A program made the position numbers and the translations under genes. From Gnetum montanum (Eukaryota > Streptophyta > Gnetopsida > Gnetales > Gnetaceae): DNA of 64,000 bases. The notes below the pieces were generated by a model, which was given only the letters and a program-made list of their open reading frames with translations, was not told where the DNA came from and made no database searches. The stretch spans positions 649,663 to 713,662 of the forward strand of contig MNCI01020774.1 of the NCBI GenBank assembly GCA_015680685.1. Reading direction: 5' to 3'. Within the stretch, counting starts at the first letter, position 1. Every line of letters starts with the position of its first letter. Positions 60,029 through 64,000 of this stretch are shown here, one piece after another.

Positions 60029-60640
60029 TTTTCTCTTTTTCTATTTTTTTTGGATGGGAACCACACTATACAAAGACTTATTCAACTTCCCATTATTGGT
60101 TGACATGAAATGGTAAGAAATCCATGAAAACACTCATGCATCCAAGTAAGTAGAAGGGTACATAGAGTATTGAGTCCCATTGAAGTCATGCTCTATTCAA
60201 ACCCTTGAATCCTTTTCAATTCCAAAAAATACCAAGGTCACAATTTTGTTAAAGTTTTACTTAATGAAAATGGACCTCATACTTCCTAAACAAGGAAAAC
60301 CATAAAGTTTGTGGATGGGTGGATATCATGGACTCACTACTTGTTTTATGAAAAAGAAATCATGTCTTAATTATTAGTACCAAAATTCCAAAAATGGAAA
60401 CCAAGCATTAGCAACCAAAAATAATAAGTGCAAACCACCATTAACAACAACTACAACACCACTATGTCCTATTAGTGCAAAGCACTTTATTAGTAGAAAT
60501 TTTAGAAAATCATATCCAAAACACAAAGGAAATTATACAAGCAAGTGTAAACTATTTTTAAAAAATCAAATGTACCAATGATGGTATAAAATAGGAAAAT
60601 AGAAAAATGAGGAACTAGATACATGGTTAGCATGGATGAC
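59740..60640 (-). other. Element B 3' region, truncated
   Basis: Minus strand matches 2930-3900 of element 1: SQ.SWGRW-type pol end with GTCATGGGGGAGATGG at about 60640-60655, the GGTGTGG...CAT stretch, CTAACTAAGGCCCTTC near 59855. It stops where the X block begins. Confidence 0.65.
59997..60024. repeat. (AT)n microsatellite
   Basis: About fourteen AT units in the element B 3' region. Confidence 0.95.
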
Positions 60641-63600
60641 CATCTCCCCCATGACTGAGTTAGAAGGAGGAGATCTAAAAGATTGAGCAAGGTTGTCCAT
60701 CTGATGAGGTGTTTCTTGCATTGGCTTACTTGGGCTCATGGAAAGGTTTGACTTATGTTGACTAACTACTTTTTGTTTCAACTTTTAGGTTTGTAGATTA
60801 ACATTGCTGTAAAAGGAAATGTATTGTCAATTATATAAGGCTCCTTCCACAATGTTTGAAATTTTGTTCATTGTGAAAAATTTGTGGGATTCTAGTAGAG
60901 GACCTTATCTCTAGGTTGAAATTTGACATTTCTTATTCTTAGGGCATGTCGTTGCTTACTGAATACCTTGTGCACTTCATTCAAGGATAGGACCACTAAT
61001 TGATTTTCATCTAGCATGTTAAGGTTGATCAATCATTCTTTTTGTGCTAGACTTAGGTCAAGATTGAAGTCATAGGCTGTTGAAAGTGTACAAAGCTCAA
61101 ATTGAATAGAAAGTGTTGGTAGTTTTTTGTACACTAGCTCGTAGTGAGAGTAGCCTATAGGGAGTTTCCATGTTGAGCAATAGATCCAAAGGGCATCATT
61201 AAGTTTTATATTCTAATCTCTCCTATATTTGCTAATAGTTCTCATTAAGATCTTTGTAATCTCCCTATTAGTAACATCTTCTTGACCATTAGCTTGGGGG
61301 TGGTAAGGTGTTGTTAATTCATGTTCAACCCACGAGTGTTGCATGAGCTTATGAAAAGTAATGCCTATAAAAATGGTTCCATTGCCAAAAATCAGTGCAT
61401 GTGACATTCCAAACCTATTTACAATGTGTTGTTGAAAAACTTGAGTAGTAGTGGATGATTTATAGTTGATGATGGCTACTACTATCCATTTAGTACAGTA
61501 GTCAGTTGCAATAATAATGTATGCCTTTCCATTAAACATGGGTGTGATGGGACCTATGAAGTCTATGCCCCATATGTTAAAGGTTTTCAATGGTTGGATC
61601 CACTATTGTGGTCCCTCCATTTGTGCAATTATCCTACCATCTTGTTGATAACATTCATAAGAGTAGATAAATTGGTAGGCATCCCTAAAAATTTTTGGCC
61701 AATAGTACCCTACCATTAGGATTTTAATGGCTATGCATCTCCATGCATATTGGCCTTTGCAAGAACCCTTGTAAGCGTCTTGAAGAACACATAGTGGATT
61801 AATATTAGGGATATATCAATGAACCAAGCCATCAGTGCACACCTTGTAAAGGTGCTCATTGATTTCCATGAAGCACTTAGCCTAATGAAGAAACTATTAT
61901 TTATTTCTATGGCCCAAATCTTATGGCATCTCCTAAGTGAGAAAATAAGTGAGGATGCAATCATACCATTTTGGTTCTACAGGTACTTAGTCATTAATTA
62001 CTCTAGTAAAGGGAAGTTCATTAAGAAATTGATCAGAGAGTGGGTTCTCCTTCTTTTTGTTATTCCATCTTAACTAAAGAAGATGGTTCGCAACCACATT
62101 CTTAGTCCCCTTTTAATCTACTATCATAAGATCAAATTTCTGCAAGATCACTAGCCATCGTATGACATAAGAGCTTACCATTGGCTTATTCATCAAGAAG
62201 AGAATGACACTATGGTTAGTATGCACAAAAACTTTGTACCCAAGCACATAGGGCCTAAATGTTTTCAAAACATACACCACTACCTTCAGTTTTTTCTCCA
62301 TTATGGTGTAATTGAGTTGTGCACCCATAATGCTTTGGCTTGTGTAGTGGATGTAATATGGACATTTTTGATCATCCAACTACATTAGCATGGCTCCCAA
62401 GGCATAATTTGATGCATTCATCATGATAGGAAATAGTCTAAACTAGTCTAGTGCTCATAGAATTGGAGTTTCTATGAGTCTCTCCTTCAACTATTGGAAT
62501 GCATTTTCACATTCCTTAGTCCAAACAAATGAAGCATCTTTCTTTGTTAGCTAGACCAATGAGTTTGTGATCTTAGAAAAATTCTCTATGAATCATCAAT
62601 AGTAACCAATCTATCCAAGGAATAATCAAACATCTTTTATTATTTCTAGTTGATGAGTTATTCCTTGGATGACCCTTATCTTTTCAAGGTCTACCTTGAT
62701 CTCTACTTGTGAGATTATATGCCCCTAGACTATGCCCTCTTAGACCATTACATGGCTCTTTTAACAATTGAGTTGTAGGTTTGTCTCCACATAGCTTTTT
62801 AATACTTGCTCAAGGTGGTCCAAGGCTTACTCGAATGTAGCACCATAAGTGGAAATTCCATCCATGAAGACTTCCATCCCATTACCAATCTACTACTAAA
62901 AGATTCTCAAGACCAAGTGTTAGAATGTGGCAAGAGCATTGCATAGATCAAAAGGCATCTTTCGATATGCAAAAGTCCCCTAGGAACCTGTCAATGTTGT
63001 TTTGGCCTAATCCTCTAATGCAATCTAAATTTGGTTATAGCCACTATAATCATCTAAAAAGCTATAATAACAATGTCCAAAAATGGTGTTCAACACCTGA
63101 TTGACAAATGGCAATGGAAAATGATCTTTGAATGTTACCATGTTCAATAGCTTGGAATCAATACAAACCTACCACTTATCACCTTTCTTTAGCGCACTCA
63201 CAAGTGGGCTAACCCACTCACAATCCACAATAGGATAGATAAACCTTGCCTTGAGGAGTTGTTCTATCTCCTCCTTGATAATTTGCTTTAATTTAGAGTT
63301 CAACCATCATTTTGGCTACTTTCTTAGCTTCATGGCCGAATTAATATTGATATGATGTTGGCATATTTGTGGATCAATCCCAGTGAGTTCAAGATATGAC
63401 CAAGCAAAGGCTAGTGGCCATCTCTTAGCCACTTTTAACAGTTTCTTTTTTTGTTTAGGAGCAAGTTTAGCATTGATTATAACTAGCTTTCCATTTTTCA
63501 AAAATGCATATTCTATGCTGGAAATTAAAGTTTTTAACTCTAGGGGCTCTTATTTAAAATTTTTAGAGATTTCCAACTCTCCCAAATTCATACATTCCTA

Positions 63601-64000
63601 CAACATCAACACATGTGAGGCTCTCAATTGATTCCATGTAAATTGTGCTACTCTTAGAACCAGTTGTTAGCCATTGGGTGTCCTCTTATTTTGCAACTGT
63701 TGCATACATGCACATTTGGATATTTACCTCATTTGCACATTGCCTACATGTAGAAATGGATGCTCTTTTTATGGACAAATTTTTTTGCATGTAGTTTCAC
63801 CTTATGTTGCATACACGATGCATGGAACTCATTTCTTCTTGATCTTTTTGAATGCATTTTCCTTGAGAATTTCTAGAAAAAGATCTCTAGTGTCCATTTT
63901 TGCATCAATAATGCTTAGCCACATCCTTTCCATAATGATTGGAAAATCCCCTTTGCAATTCTCAACTTTGATTACTAAGAAATTGATAGGATAAGACCAC
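60640..64000 (-). pseudogene. Element B protease-pol, decayed
   Basis: Collinear with element 1 pol. 63316-63501: GKLVIINAKLAP..FAWSYLELTG. RT motif near 62870 reads VFMDGIS, so the second catalytic Asp is Gly. RNase H at 62113-62379 (LNYTIMEKKLKVVV, HTNHSVI with Asp to Asn). Integrase at 61213-61590: GIDFIGPI kept, ISDNG changed to IFGNG, YHPQANGQEDVTNRE kept. The C-terminal part continues to about 60640. 63600-64000 reads into the protease region (FPIIMERMWLSIID). Stops throughout. Confidence 0.87.

Larger units (their letters stand above)
54675..64000 (-). mobile_element. Element B: old Ty3/Gypsy element with extra ORF X, 5' part outside window
   Basis: Minus-strand order: protease/pol (64000-60640), 3' region (60640-59740), X block (59730-55553), pre-LTR tract, LTR. 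A has the same pol-to-X order, with about 1 kb missing between the two. Host junction at 54674. Confidence 0.75.

Overview
This is a plant nuclear window dominated by transposable elements. It is AT-rich, every internal coding region except one is full of stops and frameshifts, and Ty3/Gypsy LTR retrotransposons are nested several layers deep. The host genes that can be recognised are only fragments: the leucine-rich-repeat (LRR) end of an NLR resistance gene, seen three times, and the first exon part of a UDP-glycosyltransferase. This fits a large-genome vascular plant; the sequence does not let me choose between gymnosperm, fern and angiosperm. I found no intact host gene, rRNA, CRISPR array or functional tRNA gene.

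Layout. 1-6046: 3' half of a young plus-strand Ty3/Gypsy element (element 1): an open reverse transcriptase/RNase H/integrase frame, a 2 kb 3' region and a 1,069-bp LTR. It sits inside an older minus-strand relative (element A, 6047-13505) with decayed pol, gag, a tRNA-Asp primer site and an LTR stub. 13.9-15.2 kb: unrecognised decayed plus-strand ORF. 15.4-20.3 kb: element D1, a decayed minus-strand ORF with a transposon-type N-terminal domain, a coiled coil and a Ulp1-like (C48) cysteine-protease end; an NLR fragment follows it (20.8-21.7 kb). 22.4-25.8 kb: minus-strand Gypsy element F (gag, protease). Element E (25771-32807, target-site duplication CCATC) interrupts F at its gag start codon; E is a complete LTR element with gag and protease but no RT or integrase. 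33-41 kb: relics, minisatellites, a decayed LTR and a repeat pair with tRNA-like A and B boxes. 41.3-44.6 kb: D2, with the best-preserved Ulp1 domain, fused to the gag start, primer site and LTR of element C (44.6-45.65 kb). 45947-46320: assembly gap. 46.3-49.7 kb: an LTR-like promoter with short repeats, the UGT fragment and unrecognised lower-copy sequence. 49.7-51.1 kb: a solo LTR (TSD ACATT) nested in another LTR. 51.1-54.3 kb: D3 and its NLR fragment. 54675-64000: 3' LTR, a long decayed extra ORF (X), 3' region and pol of element B, the sister of A.

The Gypsy elements 1, A, B, C and E belong to one broad family, of Athila/Tat type by pol sequence and by the Asp-tRNA primer site. They share LTR ends TGATGAG...CTCATCA, a pre-LTR tract AGTCATGGGGGTA, and a palindromic module just upstream of the LTR TATA box. 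Most decay looks like C-to-T change (CAG to TAG, CpG to TpG), as expected of methylated, silenced copies. Element 1 alone keeps its CpGs and its open frame and is the youngest.

The most notable content is the D family (Ulp1-like protease in a repeat, three copies, two of them next to an NLR end), the extra ORF X between pol and the 3' LTR of A/B, the RT-less but once-mobile element E, and the rapidly changing palindromic module in the LTR promoters.
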